Below are positions 21,128 through 29,334 of a DNA stretch of 64,000 bases, piece after piece. Position 1 is the stretch's first letter, and every line of letters begins with the position of its first letter. The stretch spans positions 4,405,501-4,469,500 of the forward strand of contig CP000699.1 in assembly GCA_000016765.1 (NCBI GenBank). Reading direction: 5' to 3'. Under the pieces are notes generated by a model that was not told the origin of the DNA, did not search any database, and was given only the letters and a program-made list of their open reading frames with translations. The stretch is from Rhizorhabdus wittichii RW1. Lineage in GTDB: Bacteria > Pseudomonadota > Alphaproteobacteria > Sphingomonadales > Sphingomonadaceae. A program made the position numbers and the translations under genes.

Positions 21128-21250
21128 GACCTTGATCGTTTCAGGCTGATTCAGCCTGAAACGTGAATCAAGGTCTCAACCAATTGAAGAGAGCCTGATT
21201 CACGCCATCGGTGGAAGCGCGAAGCGCTTCCACCTCAGACGATCAGGCTC
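21128..21250. repeat. composite palindromic repeat (family B), two nested hairpins
   Basis: The first hairpin has outer arms GACCTTGAT/ATCAAGGTC (21128-21136, 21167-21175) and inner arms CGTTTCAGGCTG/CAGCCTGAAACG (21137-21148, 21152-21163). The second has outer arms GAGCCTGAT/ATCAGGCTC (21191-21199, 21242-21250) around GGTGGAAGCGC/GCGCTTCCACC (21210-21220, 21224-21234). It fills the gap between receptor and Sel1 genes and could act as a terminator. The layout resembles a small non-autonomous mobile repeat. Confidence 0.8.
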
Positions 21251-21288
21251 TTGCGGGACGGGCCATCCTCCAGAAAATCGGCCCGAGC

Positions 21289-23769
21289 TCAATATTTGAA
21301 GCTGAGCGTCGCGAAGGCCGAGCGGCCCGGCGCGATCGAGGCGTAATGCGAACTGTAGACCTGGTTGAAATAGGTCTTGTTGGTCAGGTTCTGCACGTTC
21401 ACCGACAGGTCGATGGCCTCGCTGACCTTGTAGCCGACCCGGGCATCGAAGCGCCAATAGCTCGGCACGGCGCGCGCCAGCGTGGTGGTGGCCGGCACGA
21501 TCGTCACGACGCCGGCCGCGTCCTGGACCGCCTTGCGGTTGTCGGCATAGCCGCCATAGACCCGGCTCGAATAGAAGGCGCCGCCGCCGATCGAGAGCGC
21601 GTCGGTGACCTTGTAGTTGGTCCACAGCGTGAAGGTGTGCTTCGCGGTCTGCGGGAACTGCTTGCCGGTGTTGACCGACTGGACGAGCACGGTCTTGGCC
21701 GCCTGGCTTCCGACGGCCGCAGCGGTCAGCGTCGAGAAGCCACCGTCGACGATCTTGGCGTCGAGATAGGTGTAGCCGCCGAACACGCTCCATTCGTCGG
21801 TGATGTTGCCGTTGAAGCCCAGTTCGACGCCGCGGATGCGCCGCTCTCCGATGAAGGCGACGGTGTTGGCGTCGCTGGTGACGCGGGCATTCTTGGTCTT
21901 GGTCTGGAACACCGCGCCGGTCAGCGACAGGCCGCCGCCGAACAGGTCGGCCTTGGCGCCGATCTCGAACGACTTGGTCTTCTCGACGCGTAGCGCGTCG
22001 CTCGCCGCCTGGACGGCGTTGAGCGCGTTCTGCTCCTGGCCTTCGCCCAGCAGGCTGTTCGGCGGGGTCGCGGCGGTCGCGTAGGAGGCATAGAGGCTGG
22101 TGTTCGGCGTCGGCTTGAAGATCAGGCCGGCCTGCCAGTTGAAGATGTTGTCGACGCGGCGGACCACCGGACGGGTACCGCCGGTCAGCGGCAGCGTCGA
22201 GGTGGTGCGGAAGCGGTCATAGCGCGCGCCGAGGTTGAGGATGAGCTGTTCGGTCAGCGTGATCGAGTCGAACGCGTAGACCGCCTTGGTGTTGGCCTCG
22301 TTCTGCGTCCGCGCGCTCGGCGCGGCGCGGGTGATCGGGGTCGGGACGCCGGTGGCGGTGTCGTTCGAATAGTTGATCCACGGATCGTTGGGGTTCGGAT
22401 TGAACAGGCTGGCGCAGTAATAGCGCGCGATGGCGAGCGCCGAGCAGCGCGGGCTGATCGTCGATCCGGTCGCCAGCACGAAGGCGCCGCGCTCGGCCTT
22501 CTCCGACGACAGCTCCGCGCCGATCGCGAAGCTGTGCTTGATCGATCCGGTCTCGAAGGTGCCGTAGAGGTCGGTCTGGTTGATGAAGCTGTCGGTGTAG
22601 CCGAAGCGGGTGTTGGCGCGCCGCCAGACCTGGCCGCCGGGCTGCTGTGCCAGGTTGGCGGGATTACCGAACACGTTGCCGGTCGAATCGTCGGGCAGCA
22701 GGAAGCTGTAGGCCTGCGAGCTATGGCTGAAGCGCGCGGTGTGGCGCAGCGTGACGGAACCGAAGTCGTGCTCGGCGCGGATCGTCGCCTGGTCGGTCTT
22801 GCTGTCGCGGAAGTCGCGGCTCTTGAGGCCGTAGAAGGTGTCGCGGCCGACATGGCCGGTGACGCCGCTGGCGGTGGTGATGTCGCCGAGCGCCGGGGCG
22901 GTGATCACATTGCCCGCGGGCGCGTTACACAGCGTCGTCGAGCAGGTGTAGAGGAAGGGGATGCCGCTGTCGGGCAGCTCGTCGGTGTCGAGGTGGTAAT
23001 AGGCCAGCGTCAGCTTGGTCGGCCCGTCCATGCCGATCGTGACCGACGGCGCGACGCCCCAGCGCTTCTGGTAGATCGCGTCGCGGCCGGCGACGTCCTG
23101 GTCGTGCCACATCGCGTTGAGGCGGAAGGCCACCTTGTCCGACAGCCGCACGTTCACGTCGCCGGTCACGCGCTTGTAGTCGTCGGTGCCGTAGCTGCCC
23201 GAACCGGCGAAGAAGGTCTCCTCCTGCGGCAGCTTCGAGACGATGTTGAGCGAGCCGCCGGCGCTGCCGCGGCCGCCCAGCGTCGAATCCGATCCGCGCA
23301 CCACCTGGATCTGCTCGATCGCGAACACCTCGCGGGTCTGCGCGCCGATGTCGCGGACGCCGTCGAGATAGGTCGAGCCCTGGCTGTCGAAGCCACGGAT
23401 GAACGGACGGTCGCCGATCGGATTGCCGCCCTCGGCCGCGCCGAAGGTGATGCCGGGGACGGTGCGCAGCGCCTCGACCAGCGTCGCCGATCCGGTGTCC
23501 TTGATCACCTGCTTGTCGACCACGACGATCGAACGCGGCGTGTCGAGCAGCGGCGCCACCGCCTTGGGGCTCTCGACCCGCTCGGCCTTGTAGCCTTCCT
23601 CGTCGATCGCGGTGTCGGTCACGGTCATGCCGCCGAGCCGCTTCTCGCCATTGGCCGGCTGTGCGTCCTGCGCCAGCGCGGGTGCCGAAGCGATGAAGCC
23701 GATGCAGCCGAGCGCCAGGAATGCGGGCGCAGGCGAGCCGGCCGTCGGGCGGTTGTCGGAGCGAGCCAT
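21289..23769 (-). CDS. TonB-dependent siderophore receptor
   Basis: An outer-membrane beta-barrel receptor for a ferric siderophore or catecholate. The ATG at 23769 with AAGGGGA upstream gives 826 residues. It has a signal peptide (FLALGCIGFIASAPALA), a TonB-box-like TVTD, a plug domain (DTPRSIVVVDKQVI; RGFDSQGSTYLDGVRD; IQVVRGSDSTLGGRGSAGG) and the barrel, ending in aromatic FATLSFKY. The plug matches siderophore receptors of the Fiu/FhuE type. Two TGATAATCA palindromes upstream suggest iron control. Energy would come from a TonB such as the one at 44877-45605. Confidence 0.92.
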   Translation of the reverse strand: MARSDNRPTAGSPAPAFLALGCIGFIASAPALAQDAQPANGEKRLGGMTVTDTAIDEEGYKAERVESPKAVAPLLDTPRSIVVVDKQVIKDTGSATLVEALRTVPGITFGAAEGGNPIGDRPFIRGFDSQGSTYLDGVRDIGAQTREVFAIEQIQVVRGSDSTLGGRGSAGGSLNIVSKLPQEETFFAGSGSYGTDDYKRVTGDVNVRLSDKVAFRLNAMWHDQDVAGRDAIYQKRWGVAPSVTIGMDGPTKLTLAYYHLDTDELPDSGIPFLYTCSTTLCNAPAGNVITAPALGDITTASGVTGHVGRDTFYGLKSRDFRDSKTDQATIRAEHDFGSVTLRHTARFSHSSQAYSFLLPDDSTGNVFGNPANLAQQPGGQVWRRANTRFGYTDSFINQTDLYGTFETGSIKHSFAIGAELSSEKAERGAFVLATGSTISPRCSALAIARYYCASLFNPNPNDPWINYSNDTATGVPTPITRAAPSARTQNEANTKAVYAFDSITLTEQLILNLGARYDRFRTTSTLPLTGGTRPVVRRVDNIFNWQAGLIFKPTPNTSLYASYATAATPPNSLLGEGQEQNALNAVQAASDALRVEKTKSFEIGAKADLFGGGLSLTGAVFQTKTKNARVTSDANTVAFIGERRIRGVELGFNGNITDEWSVFGGYTYLDAKIVDGGFSTLTAAAVGSQAAKTVLVQSVNTGKQFPQTAKHTFTLWTNYKVTDALSIGGGAFYSSRVYGGYADNRKAVQDAAGVVTIVPATTTLARAVPSYWRFDARVGYKVSEAIDLSVNVQNLTNKTYFNQVYSSHYASIAPGRSAFATLSFKY

Positions 23770-23814
23770 GATATTTCCCCTTCTGGAGTTCTTGTCCATG
23801 TCGGGATTGGCTAC

Positions 23815-23856
23815 TGATAATCACTCTCAACTATGTCAATTCTTTTTTGATAATCA
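23815..23856 (-). promoter_or_regulatory. two Fur-like TGATAATCA palindromes upstream of the receptor gene
   Basis: TGATAATCA occurs at 23815-23823 and 23848-23856, exactly 33 bases apart (about three helical turns), 46-87 bases before the receptor ATG. The surrounding sequence is unusually AT-rich for this window. The word matches the core of the classical Fur box (GATAATGATAATCATTATC). Binding by Fur is inferred. Confidence 0.55.
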
Positions 23857-23895
23857 GTCGCATTTGCTGCGTCGGACGGCGGAAGCCGGGAGATT

Positions 23896-24105
23896 TCAGC
23901 CGCCCATCGCCGTGCGGATGGTGTCGAGCGTCGCCGGCAATTGCTGGCGCAGTTCATGCACCGTCCTGCCGAGCAGCGGATCGGCCTGGAAGGCGGGCGA
24001 CGACATGGCCGCGGCGAAGGCGACGAGGCAGCTGCCGAACACCAGCTTGTACGGCGCCCGGCCGCTCTCGTCGCGGATCAGCGCCCGGCCGGTCGTCGCG
24101 ATCAT
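23896..24105 (-). CDS. small hypothetical protein (69 aa)
   Basis: The ATG at 24105 has a good ribosome-binding site (GAGGGGG) five bases upstream. The product begins MIATTGRALIRDESGRAPYK, then has a moderately hydrophobic stretch (LVFGSCLVAFAAAM) and a helical tail (ELRQQLPATLDTIRTAMGG). One membrane segment or a signal-like segment is possible. I do not recognise a family. It lies between the receptor and trxB and is divergent from trxB. Confidence 0.55.
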   Translation of the reverse strand: MIATTGRALIRDESGRAPYKLVFGSCLVAFAAAMSSPAFQADPLLGRTVHELRQQLPATLDTIRTAMGG

Positions 24106-24254
24106 GATGCCCCCTCGATCCCTGTCTTGCCCGGGGCCACCGCATAGCGGCCGAAGCCTAAGGTCCGGTAAAGGCGGCGCGGTTGCCAAGGCGGGGGCGG
24201 CATCCCTATCTGGGGAGCAGAGAATCGAAGCCATCACCGGAGCAGACTGCCCTT

Positions 24255-25226
24255 ATGACCGCCAGCCATTCGACCCGCATGCTGATCCTGGGATCCGGTC
24301 CCGCCGGCCTGTCCGCCGCCATCTACGGCGCGCGCGCCGGGCTCGCGCCGATCGTGGTGCAGGGGCTCCAGCCGGGCGGGCAGCTCACCATCACCACCGA
24401 CGTCGAGAATTATCCCGGCTTCCGCGACGTGATCCAGGGCCCCTGGCTGATGCAGGAGATGCAGGCGCAGGCCGAGCATGTCGGCGCGACGATGATGTGG
24501 GATACGATCGTCGACGTCGACCTGAGCGAGCGGCCGTTCCGCCTGCGCGGCGACGGCGGCACCCTCTATGTCTGCGACACGCTGGTGATCGCGACCGGCG
24601 CGCAGGCCAAGTGGCTGGGCGTCGAGGGCGAGGCGGCGCTGGGCGGCAAGGGCGTGTCGGCCTGCGCGACCTGCGACGGTTTCTTCTATCGCGGCAAGAA
24701 GGTCGCGGTGATCGGCGGCGGCAACACCGCGGTCGAGGAGGCGCTCTACCTGACCAACCACAGCCAGGACGTGACGCTGATCCACCGCCGCGATTCGCTG
24801 CGCGCCGAGAAGATCCTGCAGGACCGGCTGTTCGCCCATCCCAACGTCAAGGTGCTGTGGAACAAGCAGGTCGATCGCTTCGTCGGCGGCAGCGGCAATG
24901 AGGGGCTGGTCGCGATCGCGCTGCGCGACACCGAGACCGGCGAGACGTCCGAACTGGCGGTCGACGGCGGTTTCGTCGCGATTGGCCACAGCCCGGCGAC
25001 CGAGCTGTTCCGCGGCCATCTGGAGCTCGACGAGGACGGCTATCTGGTCGTCGAGAAGGGCGGCACCCGGACCAGCGTCCCCGGCGTGTTCGGCGCCGGC
25101 GACGTCTCCGACAAGGTCTACCGCCAGGCGGTCACTGCCGCCGGCATGGGCTGCATGGCCGCGCTCGACGTCGAACGCTTCCTGGCCGAGGCCGATTTCG
25201 AAGCGCGGGCGACCGTGGCGGCCTAA
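24255..25226 (+). CDS. trxB: thioredoxin-disulfide reductase
   Basis: A 323-residue FAD/NADPH flavoprotein that reduces thioredoxin in the cytoplasm. Motifs: LILGSGPAGLSAAIYGARAG (FAD), the redox-active CATC in SACATCDGFFYRG, VIGGGNTAVEEALYLTN (NADPH) and GVFGAGDVSDKVYRQAVTAA (C-terminal FAD motif). Length and order match canonical bacterial TrxB. The ATG at 24255 was chosen over an upstream extension because homology begins there. A repeat-derived terminator follows. Confidence 0.96.
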   Translation: MTASHSTRMLILGSGPAGLSAAIYGARAGLAPIVVQGLQPGGQLTITTDVENYPGFRDVIQGPWLMQEMQAQAEHVGATMMWDTIVDVDLSERPFRLRGDGGTLYVCDTLVIATGAQAKWLGVEGEAALGGKGVSACATCDGFFYRGKKVAVIGGGNTAVEEALYLTNHSQDVTLIHRRDSLRAEKILQDRLFAHPNVKVLWNKQVDRFVGGSGNEGLVAIALRDTETGETSELAVDGGFVAIGHSPATELFRGHLELDEDGYLVVEKGGTRTSVPGVFGAGDVSDKVYRQAVTAAGMGCMAALDVERFLAEADFEARATVAA

Positions 25227-25230
25227 TCCC

Positions 25231-25379
25231 CCCTCCCTTTCAAGGGAGGGGCAGGGGGTGGGTGGCGAGCGCAGCGAGCCTTGCTCGTTCGTCCCGTAGA
25301 ACTCCGCCGAGGGGGATCGACCCCCTCGTCTCCGTACCCCACCCTTTCATCCCTCCCCTGAAGGGGAGGGAGATTTTTT
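25231..25379. repeat. composite palindromic repeat (family C) ending in a terminator
   Basis: Three hairpins in a row: CCCTCCCTT/AAGGGAGGG (25231-25250), GAGGGGG/CCCCCTC (25309-25327), and CCCTCCCCT/AGGGGAGGG (25351-25370), the last followed by AGATTTTTT. The outer two are related in inverted orientation, framing a unit of about 145 bases. For + strand transcription the last hairpin is a typical intrinsic terminator and would end trxB. Confidence 0.8.
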
Positions 25380-25382
25380 GGA

Positions 25383-25658
25383 TTATTTCGCGGCCAGCTT
25401 CCGCTCGACGAACGCCACCAGCGCGCCGAAGCTTTCGAGCATCTCGCCGTCGACCTCGTCGTCGTCGATGATGATGTCGAGCCGGTCCTCGAGTGCGGTC
25501 AGCAGGCCGGCGACGGCCATCGAATCGAGTTCGGGGAGCGACCCGAACAGGCCGGTGTCGGCGGTGAAGCCGGCGGCGCGGTCGGCGTCGAGCGCGAGCA
25601 CCTCGACCAGCACCGCGCGCACCACATCCTCTGTCTGGTCGAAATCGGCTGCGCCCAC
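25383..25658 (-). CDS. acyl carrier protein of the exosortase-A-type cluster
   Basis: A 91-residue acidic helical protein. The attachment motif is ELDSMAVAGLL, with Ser in DSM as the predicted 4'-phosphopantetheine site, followed by the helix LEDRLDIIIDDDEVDGEMLESFGALVAFVE. It starts at GTG 25658 with AGGGA about nine bases upstream. It is divergent from an AMP-forming ligase and PLP decarboxylase of the exosortase A system, which suggests that the ligase loads an acyl or aminoacyl group onto this carrier. Confidence 0.85.
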   Translation of the reverse strand: MGAADFDQTEDVVRAVLVEVLALDADRAAGFTADTGLFGSLPELDSMAVAGLLTALEDRLDIIIDDDEVDGEMLESFGALVAFVERKLAAK

Positions 25659-25784
25659 GTCATCGTCCCTGCAGGTTTCGAAATCGCGGCTCCCTAGACG
25701 GATCGCGGCGCAGGGACAAGATTTCGGATCGTCGCGGGCGCGAACCGTTGCCCCGAAGCCGCACAGGCCCTAGCTGATGCGACG

Positions 25785-27314
25785 ATGGATGTGCCTCCCG
25801 ATCCGACGCCCCGGCCGCTCGATCATCTCGCGCTGATCGGCGCCCGCGACGCGCCCGCGCTCGCCGACAAGGCGGGGCTGCTCGACCATGGCGGGCTCGA
25901 CGATGCGGTCGGCGCGCTGGCAGCGGCGCTGCTCGGCCGGGGCTTGCGGCCCGGCGACCGGGTGGCGAGCTGGCTGGCCAAGCAGCGGCTCGCCTGCCTG
26001 ATGCCGCTCGCCGCCGCGCGGGCGGGGCTGGTCCATGTCCCGATCAACCCGCTGCTCAAGCATGGCCAGGTCGCGCATATCCTGGCCGACAGCGGCGCGC
26101 GGCTGCTGATCGCCGGCCGGGGCCGCGCCGACACGCTCGGGCCCGGCGACCGGCCCGACGATTGCGCGCTGCTGGTCGAGGAGGACGAGGGCGCGGCGCT
26201 GCTCGGCCATGGCGACCGGCTGCCGCCGTCCTCGGCCGATCCCGACGCGCTGGTCGCGATCCTCTACACCTCGGGGTCGACCGGGCGGCCCAAGGGGGTG
26301 ATGCTCAGCCATGCCAATCTCTGGCTCGGCGCGATCAGCGTGGCGCATTATCTCGGCCTCGGCGCCGACGACCGGGCACTCGCGGTGCTACCGCTCAGCT
26401 TCGACTATGGGCAGAACCAGCTCCTCTCGACCTGGGCGGCGGGCGGCTGCGTCCACCTGCTCGACTATCTGACGGCGCGCGACGTGGTGCGCGCGGTCGG
26501 CCGGCACGGCATCACCACGCTGGCGGGGGTGCCGCCGCTGTGGATCCAGCTCGCCGAGGCCGCATGGCCGGCCGAGAGCGTCGCCCCGCTGCGGCGGCTG
26601 ACCAATACCGGCGGGCGGATGAGCGTGCCGCTGGTCCGGCGGCTGCGCGCCCTGTTCCCGGCGGCGCGGCTCTTCTCGATGTACGGGCTGACCGAGGCGT
26701 TCCGCTCGACCTATCTCGATCCGGCGCTGATCGACGAGCATCCCGATTCGATCGGCCGCGAGATTCCGTTCGCCGAGGTGCTGGTCGTCGGCCCCGACGG
26801 CGCGGTCGCGGCCGACGGCGAGCCCGGCGAACTGGTCCATGCCGGCCCGCTGGTGGCGCAGGGCTATTGGCGCGACGCCGATCGGACCGCCCAGCGCTTC
26901 CGCCCCGCGCCCGCCGCGTCGCGTCATGGCGGGACGGCGGTGTGGTCGGGCGACACGGTGGTGCGCGACGCGGCCGGGCTGCTGCGCTTCGTCGGCCGCG
27001 ACGACGAGATGATCAAGAGCGCGGGCAACCGGATCAGCCCGACCGAGATCGAGGAGGCGGCGATCGCCAGCGGCGCGGCGGCCGAGGCGGTCGCGCTGGG
27101 CATCCCCGACGATCGGCTGGGCCAGGCGATCCTGCTCTATGCCCGGCCGGCGAGGGCCGACGCCGACGCGCGGCTGACCGACTGGTTCCGCCACAACCTG
27201 CCCAATTTCATGCAGCCCGCGCGGGTGATCTGGCGCGACGAACTGCCCCGCAACGCCAATGGCAAGCTCGACCGCACGGCATTGAAGGCCCAGGCGGCGG
27301 AGGAGGCGCGGTGA
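25785..27314 (+). CDS. AMP-forming acyl-CoA ligase, exosortase A system-associated
   Basis: A 509-residue ANL-superfamily enzyme. The P-loop is ILYTSGSTGRPKGVMLSHANL, followed by MYGLTEAFRSTYLDP, the hinge SGDTVVRDAAGLLRFVGRDDEMIKSAG (split here by adjacent motifs), and the C-terminal catalytic lysine NGKLDR. It adenylates a carboxylate and passes it to CoA or to the carrier protein encoded next door. The pairing with a PLP decarboxylase in a GTGA overlap is the hallmark of exosortase-A-type EPS clusters (family TIGR03098, from memory). Substrate unknown. Confidence 0.9.
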   Translation: MDVPPDPTPRPLDHLALIGARDAPALADKAGLLDHGGLDDAVGALAAALLGRGLRPGDRVASWLAKQRLACLMPLAAARAGLVHVPINPLLKHGQVAHILADSGARLLIAGRGRADTLGPGDRPDDCALLVEEDEGAALLGHGDRLPPSSADPDALVAILYTSGSTGRPKGVMLSHANLWLGAISVAHYLGLGADDRALAVLPLSFDYGQNQLLSTWAAGGCVHLLDYLTARDVVRAVGRHGITTLAGVPPLWIQLAEAAWPAESVAPLRRLTNTGGRMSVPLVRRLRALFPAARLFSMYGLTEAFRSTYLDPALIDEHPDSIGREIPFAEVLVVGPDGAVAADGEPGELVHAGPLVAQGYWRDADRTAQRFRPAPAASRHGGTAVWSGDTVVRDAAGLLRFVGRDDEMIKSAGNRISPTEIEEAAIASGAAAEAVALGIPDDRLGQAILLYARPARADADARLTDWFRHNLPNFMQPARVIWRDELPRNANGKLDRTALKAQAAEEAR

Positions 27315-28552
27315 AACCGACCGGACCGATACCTCCCGATTTCCCATGGCGGGACGGCGCGCTGATGATCGGCGGGCGCAGCGCCGACGAATGGATCGCG
27401 GTCGCGGGCGACACGCCGCTGTTCGTCTACGACCTCGCCGTCGTCCGCGACCGCATCGCCCGGTTCCGGGCGGCGTTCGCCGGCGTGTCGCTCCATTATG
27501 CGGTGAAGGCCAATCCGCATCCGCCGCTGGTCGCCGCGATCGCGCCGCTGGTCGATGGGATCGACGTCGCCTCGGCGGGCGAGGCGCAACTCGCGCTCGA
27601 CGCGGGGATGGACGCGCGCCGCATCTCCTTCGCGGGTCCCGGCAAGCGCGATCGCGAACTGGCGATGGCGATCGAAGCCGGCATCACCCTCAACCTCGAA
27701 TCGGAAGGCGAGGCGGAGCGCGCGCTGGCGATCGGGCGCGGCATCGGCCGCACCCCGCGCCTCGCGCTGCGGATCAACCCCGATTTCGAGCTGAAGGGAT
27801 CGGGGATGAAGATGGGTGGCGGCGCCAAGCCCTTCGGCGTCGATGCGGAGCGCGCCGCCCCGATCATCCGCCGGATCGTCGAGGCGGGCGCCGACTATCG
27901 CGGCCTCCACATCTTCGCCGGCTCGCAGGCGCTCGACGCCGATGCGCTGGTCGAGGCGCAGCGCTCGGCGCTGGCGCTCGCCGCGCGGGTGAGCGTCGAG
28001 GCCGGAGTCGCCCCGCCGCACGTCAATCTGGGCGGCGGCTTCGGCATCCCCCATTTCGCCAACGACGCCCGATTAGACGAAAGTAGGGTGGGCGGCGCAT
28101 TATCCTCGGCGCTCTCGCGACGCGACCCGATCCTTGCCGAGGCAGAGTTTACAATCGAACTGGGGCGCTGGCTGGTGGGGGAGGCGGGGGTCTATCTGAC
28201 CCGCATCGTCGATCGGAAGGCCAGCCATGGCGAGACCTTCCTGGTCGTCGACGGCGGGCTCCACCACCAGCTCGCCGCCAGCGGCAACTTCGGTACGGTG
28301 GTGCGCCGTAACTATCCGATTTCTTTGACGAAATATTCGGATTCGGTTAAGGTCGAGGAGGTGACGGTGGTGGGTTGTCTCTGCACCCCGATCGATCGGC
28401 TCGGCGACCATGTCGGCTTGCCGGAGGCGAAGGTCGGCGACGTGGTCGCGCTGTATCTGGCGGGCGCCTATGGGGCGAGCGCCAGTCCGCAGGCCTTCCT
28501 CGGCCATCCGTCGCCGCTCGAAATAACGATAGACGGGACCCGTATCCTGTGA
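27311..28552 (+). CDS. PLP-dependent decarboxylase, exosortase A system-associated
   Basis: A 413-residue fold-III (alanine racemase/LysA-like) decarboxylase. The GTG start overlaps the ligase stop (GTGA), with AGGAGG at 27301-27306. PLP-lysine lies in SLHYAVKANPHPPLV; other motifs are GIDVASAGEAQLALDAG, HVNLGGGFGIPHF, ELGRWLVGEAG and CLCTPIDRLGD, as in diaminopimelate/ornithine decarboxylases. It likely decarboxylates an amino acid used to modify the exopolysaccharide or loaded on the carrier protein. Family TIGR03099 by my recognition. Confidence 0.9.
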   Translation: MKPTGPIPPDFPWRDGALMIGGRSADEWIAVAGDTPLFVYDLAVVRDRIARFRAAFAGVSLHYAVKANPHPPLVAAIAPLVDGIDVASAGEAQLALDAGMDARRISFAGPGKRDRELAMAIEAGITLNLESEGEAERALAIGRGIGRTPRLALRINPDFELKGSGMKMGGGAKPFGVDAERAAPIIRRIVEAGADYRGLHIFAGSQALDADALVEAQRSALALAARVSVEAGVAPPHVNLGGGFGIPHFANDARLDESRVGGALSSALSRRDPILAEAEFTIELGRWLVGEAGVYLTRIVDRKASHGETFLVVDGGLHHQLAASGNFGTVVRRNYPISLTKYSDSVKVEEVTVVGCLCTPIDRLGDHVGLPEAKVGDVVALYLAGAYGASASPQAFLGHPSPLEITIDGTRIL

Positions 28553-28653
28553 TTCTAAGCTAATGTTCAGGGATGATGGAGCATGAGCGGGTCCGGACTC
28601 TTGGAGTAGGCGTTGTGTTTACGGGCTTGGGGAAGGCCCTGGAGGATGTGCAT

Positions 28654-29304
28654 ATGGCCTTTGGTGCTGCGCTGAAGCGGCTCGTCGCGATGCTGGCGGC
28701 GGCGATGATGCTCGCCGCGATGCCTGCCGGCGCCTATGCCAAGGACAAGGAACTGCCGTCGGCGCCCTTCGTGCCCGACGGCGGCGCGCCGGGCGAGGAC
28801 TATACGATCGGGCCGCTCGACGCCCTCACCGTGTTCGTGTGGCGCAACCCGGAGCTGGGCGCGCAGGTGCAGGTGCGGCCCGACGGGCGCATCACCCTGC
28901 CGCTGATCAACGACATGGTCGCGGTCGGCAAGACGCCCGCGAAGCTGTCGGACGACATCCGCGACGCGCTGTCGACCTATATCACCGACCCGATCGTGTC
29001 GGTGATCGTCAACAATTTCTCGGGCACCTTCGCCCAGCAGATTCGCATCGTCGGCGCGGCGGAGAAGCCGGCGACGGTGTCGTACCGGTCGGACATGACG
29101 CTGCTCGACGCGATGATCGCGGTCGGCGGGCTGTCGCAATATGCGGCGGGGAACCGGGCGAAGCTGATCCGCTACGATCCGGTGACCAAGCAGCAGCAGG
29201 AATATCGCCTGCGCATCGACAGCCTCTTGAAGCGGGGAGACATCAAGGCGAACGTGAAGCTGCAACCGGGCGATGTGATCATCATCCCCGAAAGCGTGTT
29301 CTAG
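28654..29304 (+). CDS. polysaccharide export protein, Wza-like (exosortase A system)
   Basis: The ATG at 28654 with GGAGG about 10 bases upstream gives 216 residues with a signal peptide (MLAAAMMLAAMPAGAYA). The Poly_export core is YTIGPLDALTVFVWRNPELG...VRPDGRITLPLI, followed by a SLBB-like part (VSYRSDMTLLDAMIAVGGLSQ) and LQPGDVIIIPES. There is no lipoprotein Cys, as often in this subfamily. It should form part of the periplasmic/outer-membrane channel for the EPS whose length is set by the next gene. Confidence 0.9.
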   Translation: MAFGAALKRLVAMLAAAMMLAAMPAGAYAKDKELPSAPFVPDGGAPGEDYTIGPLDALTVFVWRNPELGAQVQVRPDGRITLPLINDMVAVGKTPAKLSDDIRDALSTYITDPIVSVIVNNFSGTFAQQIRIVGAAEKPATVSYRSDMTLLDAMIAVGGLSQYAAGNRAKLIRYDPVTKQQQEYRLRIDSLLKRGDIKANVKLQPGDVIIIPESVF

Positions 29305-29334
29305 GAATCGGCCGTGGGGGCGGCGGACTAATCG

